Origin: DASZMX01 sp035551475
GTDB taxonomy: Bacteria; Verrucomicrobiota; Verrucomicrobiia; Limisphaerales; Palsa-1400
Direction of reading: 5' to 3'
Assembly: GCA_035551475.1 (NCBI GenBank)
Contig: DASZMX010000022.1
Location: 1 to 58,205 of the forward strand
Length of the DNA: 58,205 nt
Shown here: one piece after another, positions 6,913-14,063 of the stretch
Layout: each line of letters begins with the position of its first letter
Numbering within the stretch: position 1 is the stretch's first letter
Made by a program: the position numbers and the translations under genes
The notes under the pieces: generated by a model
What the model saw: only the letters and a program-made list of their open reading frames with translations
Told to the model about the DNA's origin: nothing
The model's database searches: none

Positions 6913-8925
6913 GTGTCGAACGAAAATCGCCAGGACCTACCGCCGGATGCTCGCCAAATCGCGGAGTGGAAGCGCAGCAGCGCCCTGCTCAACGCGCTGG
7001 TCGCCGGCACATCCACGGTCACGGGCGAGGCTTTTTTCCGGTCGCTGGTGCAAAACCTGGCTGAGGGCTTGGGCGTGCGGTGGGCTTTCGTGGCCGAATG
7101 CCTGCCGAACTTGCGCGCGCGTTCGCTGGCCTTTTGGAACACGCAATCCTTTGGCCGCGATTTTGAATACAATCTCGCCGGCACGCCGTGCTTGCAGGTC
7201 TCCGAGGGGCGCACCTGCCACATTGAGGACCGGTTGGCTGAGGCTTTTCCGCAGGACCAGGGAATGATCAAAATGGGCACGATCAGCTACCTAGGGGTGC
7301 CCGTCCGCGACTCCCTGCAGCGGGTGATCGGACATCTGGTCACATTTGATGACAAGCCCATGCCGGCCGATCCGCTGGCCTTGTCGGCGCTGGAAATTTT
7401 CGCGAACCGCGCGGGCATCGAACTGGAGCGCACGCGCGCCTTCGAAATGCTGCGCCAGCTCAACCGGGAAAATGAAGAACGTTTCCGCGATTTATTTGAG
7501 GAAGCGCCCATGGCCTATGTCCATGAGGGGATGGATTCCCGCTTTATTCGGGCCAATCGCGCGGCTCTGCGCCTTCTCGGACTCAAGTCCGACGAAGTGG
7601 AAAAGACTTTTGGAACCTCCCTTGTCCCTCCAACGCCGGAAGCCCAACGCCGCCTGCGCCAAGCGTTGGAGGCGAGGGGGCAGGGCGCCGACACCGAAGG
7701 CATCGTCCTTGAACTGCGCCGGAAGGACAATGGCCAGCCGATTTGGATTCGCTGGTGGTCGCGGCCCGATCCCAGCGGGACGTATACGCGCACCATGTTT
7801 ATTGACATCACGGAGCGCGTGTTGCTGGAGCAGGAGCAGTCCCGCTTGCAGGCGCAGAATGCGTATCTGCAAGAGGAGATTCGCAGCGAACATAATTTTG
7901 ACGAGATCGTGGGAAATAGCCCCGCGCTGCTCGACGCTCTGCGACGCGTGAACCAGGTGGCGCCGACCGATTCCACCGTGCTGATCCTCGGGGAAACGGG
8001 CACGGGCAAGGAGCTGATTGCCCGCGCCATTCACGATCGCAGCCCCCGTAAATCTCGCCCGTTGGTGAAAGTCAATTGCGGCGCCATCTCGGCGGGATTG
8101 GTGGAGAGCGAGCTTTTTGGCCACGTCAAAGGGGCGTTCACCGGCGCCTTAACCGCGCGGGACGGGCGCTTCAAACTGGCCGATGGCGGCACGATCTTTC
8201 TCGATGAAGTCGGCGAGCTGCCGGCGGAGACGCAGGTGAAACTCCTGCGCGTTTTGCAGGAGCAGGAATTCGAGCCGATTGGAGCGAGCAAAAGCGTCAA
8301 GGTGGATGTGCGCGTCATTGCCGCCACGAACCGCGATCTCAGCGCCGCCGTGCGCGAAGGCAAATTCCGCAGCGATTTGTATTACCGGCTCAATGTCGTT
8401 CCCATCCAGGCGCCGTCGTTGCGCGACCGCGCCGGGGACGTCCCGCTCCTGGCCGCGTTTTTCCTGCAACGGTTCGCGCGCAAATTCAACAAGCCTGTCA
8501 AACATGTTTCGGAGGAGGCGATGCGCCGCCTCACAGCCTACGCGTGGCCGGGCAATATCCGGGAATTGCAGAACGTCATCGAGCGCGCCGTCGTGCTGTC
8601 GTCGGGCAGCGCGCTGGCTCTGACGCCTGACTTTGAACCAGCGGCGGCCTCCTTGCCGGCGGCCGCGCGCCCGCCCGGCCCGGAGCCCGTCCATAGCCTG
8701 GCTGTGGCGCCCGAGGGTTCGCTGGAAGACGTGGAGCGGCGTCATATCAAAGCGGTCTTGCAGCGCGTCAATTGGATGATTGAGGGCGAAGCGGGCGCGG
8801 CGAAAACGCTTGGTCTGAATCCGAGCACATTGCGGAGCCGTCTGCAGAAACTTGGCCTCAAGCGCCCGGTCGCGCGGCCGCTTTTAATTGCGCCGCCAAA
8901 AAATCCGAGCACTCGACCAATTTGA
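6913..8925 (+). CDS. Sigma-54-dependent transcriptional activator (GAF-PAS-AAA+-Fis)
   Basis: A 670-residue enhancer-binding protein. The N-terminal part (about 25-185) looks like a GAF sensor and about 190-305 like a PAS domain. It has no receiver domain, so it should respond to a small ligand or redox state rather than to phosphorylation by a histidine kinase. The AAA+ domain has Walker A GETGTGKE (about residue 360), the sigma-54-contacting GAFTGA loop (about residue 407), IFLDEVGELP and AYAWPGNIRELQN. A Fis-type helix-turn-helix ends the protein (TLGLNPSTLRSRLQKLGL). GTG 6913 is chosen because the promoter -10 lies 8 nt upstream. It is convergent with the ECF/STAS genes, which carry a sigma-54 promoter and are the obvious candidate target. 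Confidence 0.92.
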   Translation: MSNENRQDLPPDARQIAEWKRSSALLNALVAGTSTVTGEAFFRSLVQNLAEGLGVRWAFVAECLPNLRARSLAFWNTQSFGRDFEYNLAGTPCLQVSEGRTCHIEDRLAEAFPQDQGMIKMGTISYLGVPVRDSLQRVIGHLVTFDDKPMPADPLALSALEIFANRAGIELERTRAFEMLRQLNRENEERFRDLFEEAPMAYVHEGMDSRFIRANRAALRLLGLKSDEVEKTFGTSLVPPTPEAQRRLRQALEARGQGADTEGIVLELRRKDNGQPIWIRWWSRPDPSGTYTRTMFIDITERVLLEQEQSRLQAQNAYLQEEIRSEHNFDEIVGNSPALLDALRRVNQVAPTDSTVLILGETGTGKELIARAIHDRSPRKSRPLVKVNCGAISAGLVESELFGHVKGAFTGALTARDGRFKLADGGTIFLDEVGELPAETQVKLLRVLQEQEFEPIGASKSVKVDVRVIAATNRDLSAAVREGKFRSDLYYRLNVVPIQAPSLRDRAGDVPLLAAFFLQRFARKFNKPVKHVSEEAMRRLTAYAWPGNIRELQNVIERAVVLSSGSALALTPDFEPAAASLPAAARPPGPEPVHSLAVAPEGSLEDVERRHIKAVLQRVNWMIEGEAGAAKTLGLNPSTLRSRLQKLGLKRPVARPLLIAPPKNPSTRPI

Positions 8926-9133
8926 CGCCGCGCCGGCGAAGGTCGGCCAGCGCCGCGACGCCGTGCTGGTCGGCAAAGGTCACTTCCGCCATGTTCAATT
9001 GCACCGCGAGGTTTTTCGCCCAACCCGCTGCGCAACTCTTCCGGGTTTCGGCCACCCACGGGCCGGCGAGCTGCCCCTCCAGTTTAAGGAAAACAGATGC
9101 GCTGGTGGATCCGACTTCAGAGATTTTGAGCAT
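8858..9133 (-). CDS. STAS-like domain protein downstream of an ECF sigma factor
   Basis: A 91-residue single-domain protein resembling anti-sigma-factor antagonists: a beta strand/helix start (LKISEV..ASVFLKLEGQLAGPWV), then LNMAEVTFADQHGVAALADL. The position where classical antagonists carry the phosphorylated Ser reads F-A-D-Q-H-G-V, so kinase-switch control of the SpoIIAA kind is unlikely. ATG 9133 is chosen because the LKISE core begins there, 17 nt after the ECF stop. The gene overlaps the 3' end of the convergent sigma-54 activator by 68 bp. A role in modulating the cotranscribed ECF factor is inferred from position only. Confidence 0.72.
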   Translation of the reverse strand: MLKISEVGSTSASVFLKLEGQLAGPWVAETRKSCAAGWAKNLAVQLNMAEVTFADQHGVAALADLRRRGVKLVECSDFLAAQLKAAARPGA

Positions 9134-9150
9134 ACAGCCGAATGCCGCGG

Positions 9151-9753
9151 CTAATTGGAGCTGACATCGCCGTTCCACCATCCGGCCAATTCTTGACGGA
9201 GCTGTTTTCTGGCGCGATGCACCATGACCCAGAGATTGCTCTCCGAAATGTTAAGCCGTTGACATACTTCGCGGTTGGATTGCTCTTCCATTTCGTAAAG
9301 CGTGAAGACTTGCGCCAGCCGCAGCGGCAATTTGCCCACGGCCGCTTCGAGCGCTTCGCGCAACTCGCCCAACTCCATCCGGCGGTTCGGGGACTGGCAT
9401 TCCGCCGCCACATCGTGCAGCCAAAGCGCGGCTTCCTCCCCGTCGCGGCCGCCTGCGCGTGCGGGCATGGGCTCGGCTCGAACGGCGCGCTCGCGGCAGG
9501 CGCGCCGCAAATGATCGTAAATCTTGTGTCGCAAAATTCCCACCAGCCAAGTGCGCTCGGAGGATTGGCCGGAGAACCGTCGGCTCGACTTCACCGCCGC
9601 CAGCATCGTCTCTTGCACCGCGTCTTCCGCGGCGCCAGAGTCTCGCAATTGGCCGACGGCAAAATTGAAGAGATAATCCGCGTGTGTCTCCACCCAGTTG
9701 GCGCTTAATCCATCGTCCGTGGGGCTGGTTGTGACTTCAGTTTCGCTGTTCAT
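9151..9753 (-). CDS. ECF RNA polymerase sigma factor
   Basis: A 200-residue sigma-70 family protein. Region 2 runs from about residue 20 to 85 (YLFNFAVGQLRDSGAAEDAVQETM, then RTWLVGILRHKIYDHLRR). Region 4 runs from about 135 to 190 (LPLRLAQVFTLYEMEEQSN, then LNISESNLWVMVHRARKQL). The C-terminus is AGWWNGDVSSN. ATG 9753 is preferred: an exact sigma-54 -24/-12 promoter lies at 9770-9785 and predicts a transcript starting near 9759. The further in-frame start at 9768 would precede that transcription start. A STAS-like gene follows at 17 nt, in the position where a zf-HC2 anti-sigma factor is often found. Confidence 0.92.
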   Translation of the reverse strand: MNSETEVTTSPTDDGLSANWVETHADYLFNFAVGQLRDSGAAEDAVQETMLAAVKSSRRFSGQSSERTWLVGILRHKIYDHLRRACRERAVRAEPMPARAGGRDGEEAALWLHDVAAECQSPNRRMELGELREALEAAVGKLPLRLAQVFTLYEMEEQSNREVCQRLNISESNLWVMVHRARKQLRQELAGWWNGDVSSN

Positions 9754-9769
9754 TGGCAAGGCATCCATT

Positions 9770-9785
9770 TGCAATCGCCGTGCCA
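9770..9785 (-). promoter_or_regulatory. Sigma-54 (-24/-12) promoter for the ECF/STAS operon
   Basis: Read on the minus strand, the sequence is TGGCACG-GCGA-TTGCA, matching every conserved position of the sigma-54 consensus TGGCACG-N4-TTGCW. The GG sits at -25/-24 and the GC at -13/-12, giving a start near 9759. The ECF start codon is at 9753. A 12-position exact match in the correct place is very unlikely by chance in 58 kb. Confidence 0.85.
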
Positions 9786-9979
9786 CGAAAGAGCTTTATC
9801 CTAAAACGGCGGAAGTCCCTTGTTATCAACAATCAGATTTCTGAGCGCCCACTGCTGGGGAAGTCGTTTTCGAGCCGCGAGCCACGGCCTATCGTGGCGA
9901 GCCGCGAATCCTCGTGGGTGGCGTAAGGAAAGGCGCGGGTGCGCCGACAAACAAGGCGGTTGGAATCGTGTTTATTGCT

Positions 9980-10732
9980 ATGAAAATTGCTGCGAATGTT
10001 TTGGTGGGCGCGGGTCTGGTGTTAAGCGCCCAAGGCGCGGGCATTGCGTTTAATAGCTCCGAAACGCAAACCTCGCTGCTCGAACTTTACACTTCGGAGG
10101 GATGCAGCAGTTGCCCGCCCGCCGAAGCCTCGTTGAGCCGTTGGAAAAGTTCGCCCCGCCTTTGGAAAGACTTTGTTCCGGTCGCGTTTCACGTTGATTA
10201 TTGGAACGGCCTCGGCTGGCGCGATCCCTGGTCGGCCAAGTCATCGAGCGACCGGCAACAGGCTTATGCGCGGCTCTGGGGGAGCGAGAATATCTACACG
10301 CCCGAATTTGTTTTAAATGGCCGGGAATGGCGTGATTGGCCAGGGCGCGATGTGCCGGGCGTGGACCCCAGCCGCAAGCCGGGCGTTCTAACGCTCAGCA
10401 GCTCCGACACGAACACCTGGCAGGTCTTGTTCCGCCCGACGGTAACGGGCGCGGCGACGTATGAGGCGCATGTGGTTTTAGCACAGTGTGGCGTGGTTTC
10501 CGCCGTGACCGCCGGCGAGAATCGCGGGCGGCGTCTCTTGGATGATTTTGCCGTGACCGCCCTCGCCGATGTGCCTTTGGTCGTCAACGGAGTGGCCGCT
10601 GCCGGGACGCTGACGCTCGCCGCGCCGAAACGAGTTCGCGGGAGCTTGGCCGTCGTTGTCTGGATCACGCTGGCGGATCGGCTTGAGCCGGTGCAGGCCA
10701 CCGGCGGCTGGATTCGACATCTCGACGAGTGA
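9980..10732 (+). CDS. Secreted DUF1223 family protein (thioredoxin-like)
   Basis: A 250-residue exported protein with a signal peptide (MKIAANVLVGAGLVLSAQGAG). The DUF1223 hallmark follows directly: LELYTSEGCSSCPPAE, with a CxxC pair about residue 39, then VAFHVDYWNGLGWRDPW and YTPEFVLNGREW. The family is thioredoxin-like in fold, and its biochemical role is not settled. ATG 9980 is chosen for the signal peptide. Upstream, 9754-9979 is a divergent region with the sigma-54 promoter on the minus strand and a lone GTAAGGA half-site at 9923-9929. The convergent neighbour at 10737 ends 4 nt away. Confidence 0.85.
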   Translation: MKIAANVLVGAGLVLSAQGAGIAFNSSETQTSLLELYTSEGCSSCPPAEASLSRWKSSPRLWKDFVPVAFHVDYWNGLGWRDPWSAKSSSDRQQAYARLWGSENIYTPEFVLNGREWRDWPGRDVPGVDPSRKPGVLTLSSSDTNTWQVLFRPTVTGAATYEAHVVLAQCGVVSAVTAGENRGRRLLDDFAVTALADVPLVVNGVAAAGTLTLAAPKRVRGSLAVVVWITLADRLEPVQATGGWIRHLDE

Positions 10733-10736
10733 TATT

Positions 10737-11234
10737 TCACGGTTGGATCAGGCGGAAAAAATGATTCCCTCCGGCCTGCTGAAGAACGACCGTGTTTGTT
10801 AGCCCGTCCTCCACGGGCAAGGTTGAAACGGGAACCCAGTTTTCCCCAAAAACGCTGGAGCTGCTCTGCAATGTAAATTTCCCGGAGGACGATGCCCATG
10901 AAATCGCGATCATGTCCGACGGTGCGGCGCGAATGCTCAACCAGGGAGCCCCGGGAGTTTGGACGGCAGTCGCAATTGACCAAAACCCGGTATCCATCGC
11001 GTAGCGACCGCCGCTCAATCGACCCACCGCCGGTTGGCCAACAGTTCCTGCAACCGCAAATATCGGGCTGGAACTGACGCCGCCGCCGCATGAGATCGAG
11101 CTCCAGTCGATGGCATAGTTTTGCGCCGAGGCTGCCATTGTCCCTGTCATGACCCAGATTGCGGCAAACCGGCGGGCCGTTGCCATGCGACGAGGAGCGG
11201 TCCGCGCAGGGGTTTCTTTGACTATTGTTTCCAT
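10737..11234 (-). CDS. Secreted protein of a verrucomicrobial family, unknown function
   Basis: A 165-residue exported protein. An internal Met (base 11186) begins a better signal peptide than the first ATG (11234): basic ATARR, then hydrophobic IWVMTGTMAASAQ. The mature part begins with YAIDWSSISCGGGVSS and AVAGTVGQPAVGRLSGG. I associate this pattern with secreted proteins of Verrucomicrobia and Planctomycetes, but it has no known activity. The C-terminus (NHFFRLIQP) resembles the FYR/FFR tail seen on other exported proteins here. It lies 9 nt after the Asp-box gene and is probably cotranscribed with it. Confidence 0.7.
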   Translation of the reverse strand: METIVKETPARTAPRRMATARRFAAIWVMTGTMAASAQNYAIDWSSISCGGGVSSSPIFAVAGTVGQPAVGRLSGGRYAMDTGFWSIATAVQTPGAPWLSIRAAPSDMIAISWASSSGKFTLQSSSSVFGENWVPVSTLPVEDGLTNTVVLQQAGGNHFFRLIQP

Positions 11235-11243
11235 ATTTTTCGC

Positions 11244-12986
11244 TTAGTGCGTGAGGAGAGCGCCTTCGTGGCTGAGAGGAAGAAATTGCCCGTGCCCGAC
11301 GTATTGAAGTTCGACCGCGCTGTCGGGGCCTCCTGTCAAATATCCGTTGACGCCGAGGCTGGTGGAGGTCCTAAAACCCCAGATGCCAATGTCGTAGCCG
11401 GTGGCGAAAAAATTGCCCGCGGCCGACGAGGCGACGGCCCGCCATGCCAGCGCGGGCGCATGGCTCTGCAGCCAGGTTAGGCCGCCATCGGCGGAAACGG
11501 CGATCGTGGTCGAACCTATGGCGGCCAATTGCAAACCATCGGCCGAGCCAGCGACCGAACCGTAGTTGTCACTGCCTATGGTGGATGCCTGCCAATATTG
11601 GCCGCTATCCGTTGAGATCCAGGCATTCGTCGTGCCGGCGAGCGCCACGATCCGGCCAGCGTCGGACGACGCTGTGAGAGCGCTCCAGGAATTGTTCAGT
11701 GGCGCCGTGGTCACTTGCCAATTGGCTCCAAAATTCGTCGAACGATAAATCCCCCCTTGGCGGCTAGCCGCCACCAACGACGAACCATCGGCGGACGAAG
11801 CCACCGCCGTCCATTGATTGCTCACGGCGCTGGTCGCTGTCCAATCGATGCCGAAATTGGCGGACGTATAGATCCCGCCGCCATTCACGACTGCGGCCAA
11901 ATGCGCGCCGTCTGAAGAAATGGCAATGCCGGAATAATTCGCCACGACAGAGTTCGTGGCCAGCGTCCAATTGTTTCCAGAATCACTGGAGAGATAGATT
12001 TGACCGTGGGGAATCGCCTCAGCCGCATCTTGGCCTCCGCTGGAAAGCGCCACCGACGCGCTGTTGGCAATGGGTTGGTTGGATGGGAACGTCCAGGTCC
12101 CGCCCGAGTCGCTCGAAATCGCCACAGAACCGGCAAAGCCCGCGATTATATGCACGCCATCCGCCGAGCTGGAGAGCGTCTGTCCTTGCAGGGTTTTGGC
12201 GCTGAGAAGCTGGTCCCATGGCGTTGAAGGATTGACGAGATTTCGCGCCTGCGCCAACTGCCCGTCGTTTTGCGCCAGGATCCAGCCTCCCAGGCCAATT
12301 CCTGCCACACGAACAATGTCTCCAATCTGGGGCGCTGGTGGGAGCGTCACGGTGACCGTTTGCGAGTTGGTTAGAATGTAAGCGGTATTGGGCGCCGCTT
12401 GCACGCTCGTGCCGGACGGGAGTTGCGACGCGATTGCTCCGGGCACATGGACGAGGCCGGAGCCGTCGCCGGAAAATGAATTGCTGACGTTATTAAAACT
12501 GACCGCGCTCCCATAGGAGCCGCCCAGATTGGCGCTGGGCACAGTCCCCGCCAGCGAGAGAGCTGTGGCCGCGGTTCCGGCGTAAATCGCCGCTGGCGCT
12601 GATGTCAATAATTGGCGCGGGTCGAGCGTGGTGAAATTCGCGCCGCCATTGGTGCGCACCGCAATTTCCAGCCACCGGCTGCCGCCGTCGAAGGCCTCGG
12701 GTCCAAAGTCCAACAGGGCGCTAAAAAGGCCGTTGCTGACCGCCACATTCTCATTCGTCACGGAAAGGCCAAGGGCCGAGCCGCCGGTGGCGGCGCTGTA
12801 AAGTTGAAATTCGAAATCGTAGCTGCCCTGGGCCGCCGCGCCTTGCGCGGTCAAACGCCCTTGATAGGTGAATGCCGTCGTCTGGGCGGCAAGATGAATT
12901 TCCATGGCCATGAGCGCCGTGGCGGCCCAAATCGCGGCTCCGCTGAGTTTTAGATTCCGATATGCGCCCGTCAGTGAATGTTTCAT
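11244..12986 (-). CDS. Large secreted protein with Asp-box (BNR-like) repeats
   Basis: A 580-residue exported protein. After a signal peptide (about residues 1-35) comes a module with TTAFTYQGRLTAQGA, YDFEFQLYSA, GLFSALLDFG and RWLEIAVRTNGG, common in exported proteins of this phylum. From about residue 255 there are repeats of about 42 residues, each ending in an Asp-box-like S-x-D-x-G-x-x-W (SSDSGGTW, SSDSGNNW, SANFGIDW, STNFGANW, STDSGQYW, SADGGLTW). A seventh, degenerate unit follows (SSAAGNFFATGYDIGIW). That is consistent with a seven-bladed propeller. It lacks sialidase catalytic signatures that I can see, so binding rather than hydrolysis is more likely. It is divergent from the YHS operon. 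Confidence 0.75.
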   Translation of the reverse strand: MKHSLTGAYRNLKLSGAAIWAATALMAMEIHLAAQTTAFTYQGRLTAQGAAAQGSYDFEFQLYSAATGGSALGLSVTNENVAVSNGLFSALLDFGPEAFDGGSRWLEIAVRTNGGANFTTLDPRQLLTSAPAAIYAGTAATALSLAGTVPSANLGGSYGSAVSFNNVSNSFSGDGSGLVHVPGAIASQLPSGTSVQAAPNTAYILTNSQTVTVTLPPAPQIGDIVRVAGIGLGGWILAQNDGQLAQARNLVNPSTPWDQLLSAKTLQGQTLSSSADGVHIIAGFAGSVAISSDSGGTWTFPSNQPIANSASVALSSGGQDAAEAIPHGQIYLSSDSGNNWTLATNSVVANYSGIAISSDGAHLAAVVNGGGIYTSANFGIDWTATSAVSNQWTAVASSADGSSLVAASRQGGIYRSTNFGANWQVTTAPLNNSWSALTASSDAGRIVALAGTTNAWISTDSGQYWQASTIGSDNYGSVAGSADGLQLAAIGSTTIAVSADGGLTWLQSHAPALAWRAVASSAAGNFFATGYDIGIWGFRTSTSLGVNGYLTGGPDSAVELQYVGHGQFLPLSHEGALLTH

Positions 12987-13013
12987 AAGTCCGAATGGGT
13001 CGCGGCGCGTTTG

Positions 13014-13055
13014 AAATCCTTACGGCGACGGAAACGGCCGCGTTTGTAAGGATTT
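13014..13055. repeat. Inverted repeat AAATCCTTAC-N22-GTAAGGATTT in a divergent region
   Basis: A perfect 10-bp inverted repeat lies between the Asp-box gene (minus) and the YHS gene (plus). It contains the same CCTTAC/GTAAGG half-sites as the repeat at 4302-4326, with a longer spacer. It has no T-run and is upstream of both genes, so a terminator role does not fit; an operator or a 5' RNA hairpin does. Confidence 0.45.
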
Positions 13056-13079
13056 GGCGGCGGCCCCGACGAACCGTGC

Positions 13080-13535
13080 ATGAAAAGAAACTTGGTGGCT
13101 CTCCTCTTCGCCCTGGGACTGGCGCTGCCGGCTTTGGCGCAAAACAAAGTTTTGCTCAATCTGGATGCGGCCGGGGTCGCCCTTCAAGGGTGCGACCCGG
13201 TGGCGTTTTTTACCGACGGCCAGCCGGTCAAGGGCAAGCCGGAATACAGCGTCAAGCAGGATGGCGCCATCTATCGCTTTGCCACCAAAGAACACCGCGA
13301 CTCATTTAAAGCCAGCCCGGCCAAATATGAGCCCTCCTTCGGGGGCTATTGCGCTTACGGAGTGTCGCGGAAGAAATTAGTGGAGATCGATCCCGCCGCT
13401 TTCCAGATCGTGGGGGGCCGGCTCCTGTTGCAATACAGCAAAGGTGTGCGGGACGACTTCAACAAAGATCAAGCCGGCAATTTGGCCAAAGCGGACGGCA
13501 ACTGGCCCGCGCTGCTGGAACATAAAGGCAAATAA
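13080..13535 (+). CDS. Secreted YHS domain protein
   Basis: A 151-residue exported protein with a clear signal peptide (MKRNLVALLFALGLALPALAQ). The YHS domain is visible as GCDPVAFFTDGQPVKG, YRFATKEHRDSFKASP and FGGYCAYGVS. The YHS domain is associated with metal-binding proteins and is named for a Tyr-His-Ser motif, but this periplasmic class lacks a proven function. It is the first gene of a four-gene operon, with the DinB-like gene starting on the base after its stop. Confidence 0.85.
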   Translation: MKRNLVALLFALGLALPALAQNKVLLNLDAAGVALQGCDPVAFFTDGQPVKGKPEYSVKQDGAIYRFATKEHRDSFKASPAKYEPSFGGYCAYGVSRKKLVEIDPAAFQIVGGRLLLQYSKGVRDDFNKDQAGNLAKADGNWPALLEHKGK

Positions 13536-14063
13536 ATGAATTCTGAGTTGATTCAGTCGGTGATCGAAACGCTCTGTCAAGGTGAGGAGTTGTTGACAGA
13601 CCTGCCCGGTGACGCCTACACCCGCAAAGTGCCCGCCGCCTTCAATGCCTCCATCGGCGGCCATTACCGTCATTGCCTGGACCATTTTCGCAGCTTGCTG
13701 GACGCTTTCGATGCAGGCGACTTGAATTACGATCATCGCGAGCGCGGCACGCTGGTGGAATGCGACCGTTCCGCCGCGCTGGCGGCGACCCGTGACCTGC
13801 GCGCGAGCTTTGAAACGCTCGATCCTGCGGCGTTGCGACGGCCGCTGGTGGTGACTTGCAAAACCAGCTACGCCACCTGCGGCTCCCAAGCTTCATCTTC
13901 GTCGGTCGGGCGGGAAGTCATGTATGCGGTCGCCCATGCGGTGCATCACTACGCGCTGATTGGCGTCATGGGGGCGATGATGGGAGTGGAGATGCCCGCC
14001 GGCTTTGGCGTGGCGCCCTCAACCCTCCAGAGCCAAGCCCGGAACGCTTGCGCTGCGGCATGA
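13536..14063 (+). CDS. DinB-like four-helix protein
   Basis: A 175-residue protein with the histidine pattern of the DinB/YfiT-like superfamily: HYRHCLDHF near residue 43 and HAVHHYALIG near residue 132. Such histidines bind a divalent metal, and some relatives are thiol-dependent transferases. There is no signal peptide, so it should be cytoplasmic. It starts immediately after the YHS stop, and its stop overlaps the DedA/ATP-grasp start by ATGA. The exact substrate cannot be read from the sequence. Confidence 0.75.
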   Translation: MNSELIQSVIETLCQGEELLTDLPGDAYTRKVPAAFNASIGGHYRHCLDHFRSLLDAFDAGDLNYDHRERGTLVECDRSAALAATRDLRASFETLDPAALRRPLVVTCKTSYATCGSQASSSSVGREVMYAVAHAVHHYALIGVMGAMMGVEMPAGFGVAPSTLQSQARNACAAA

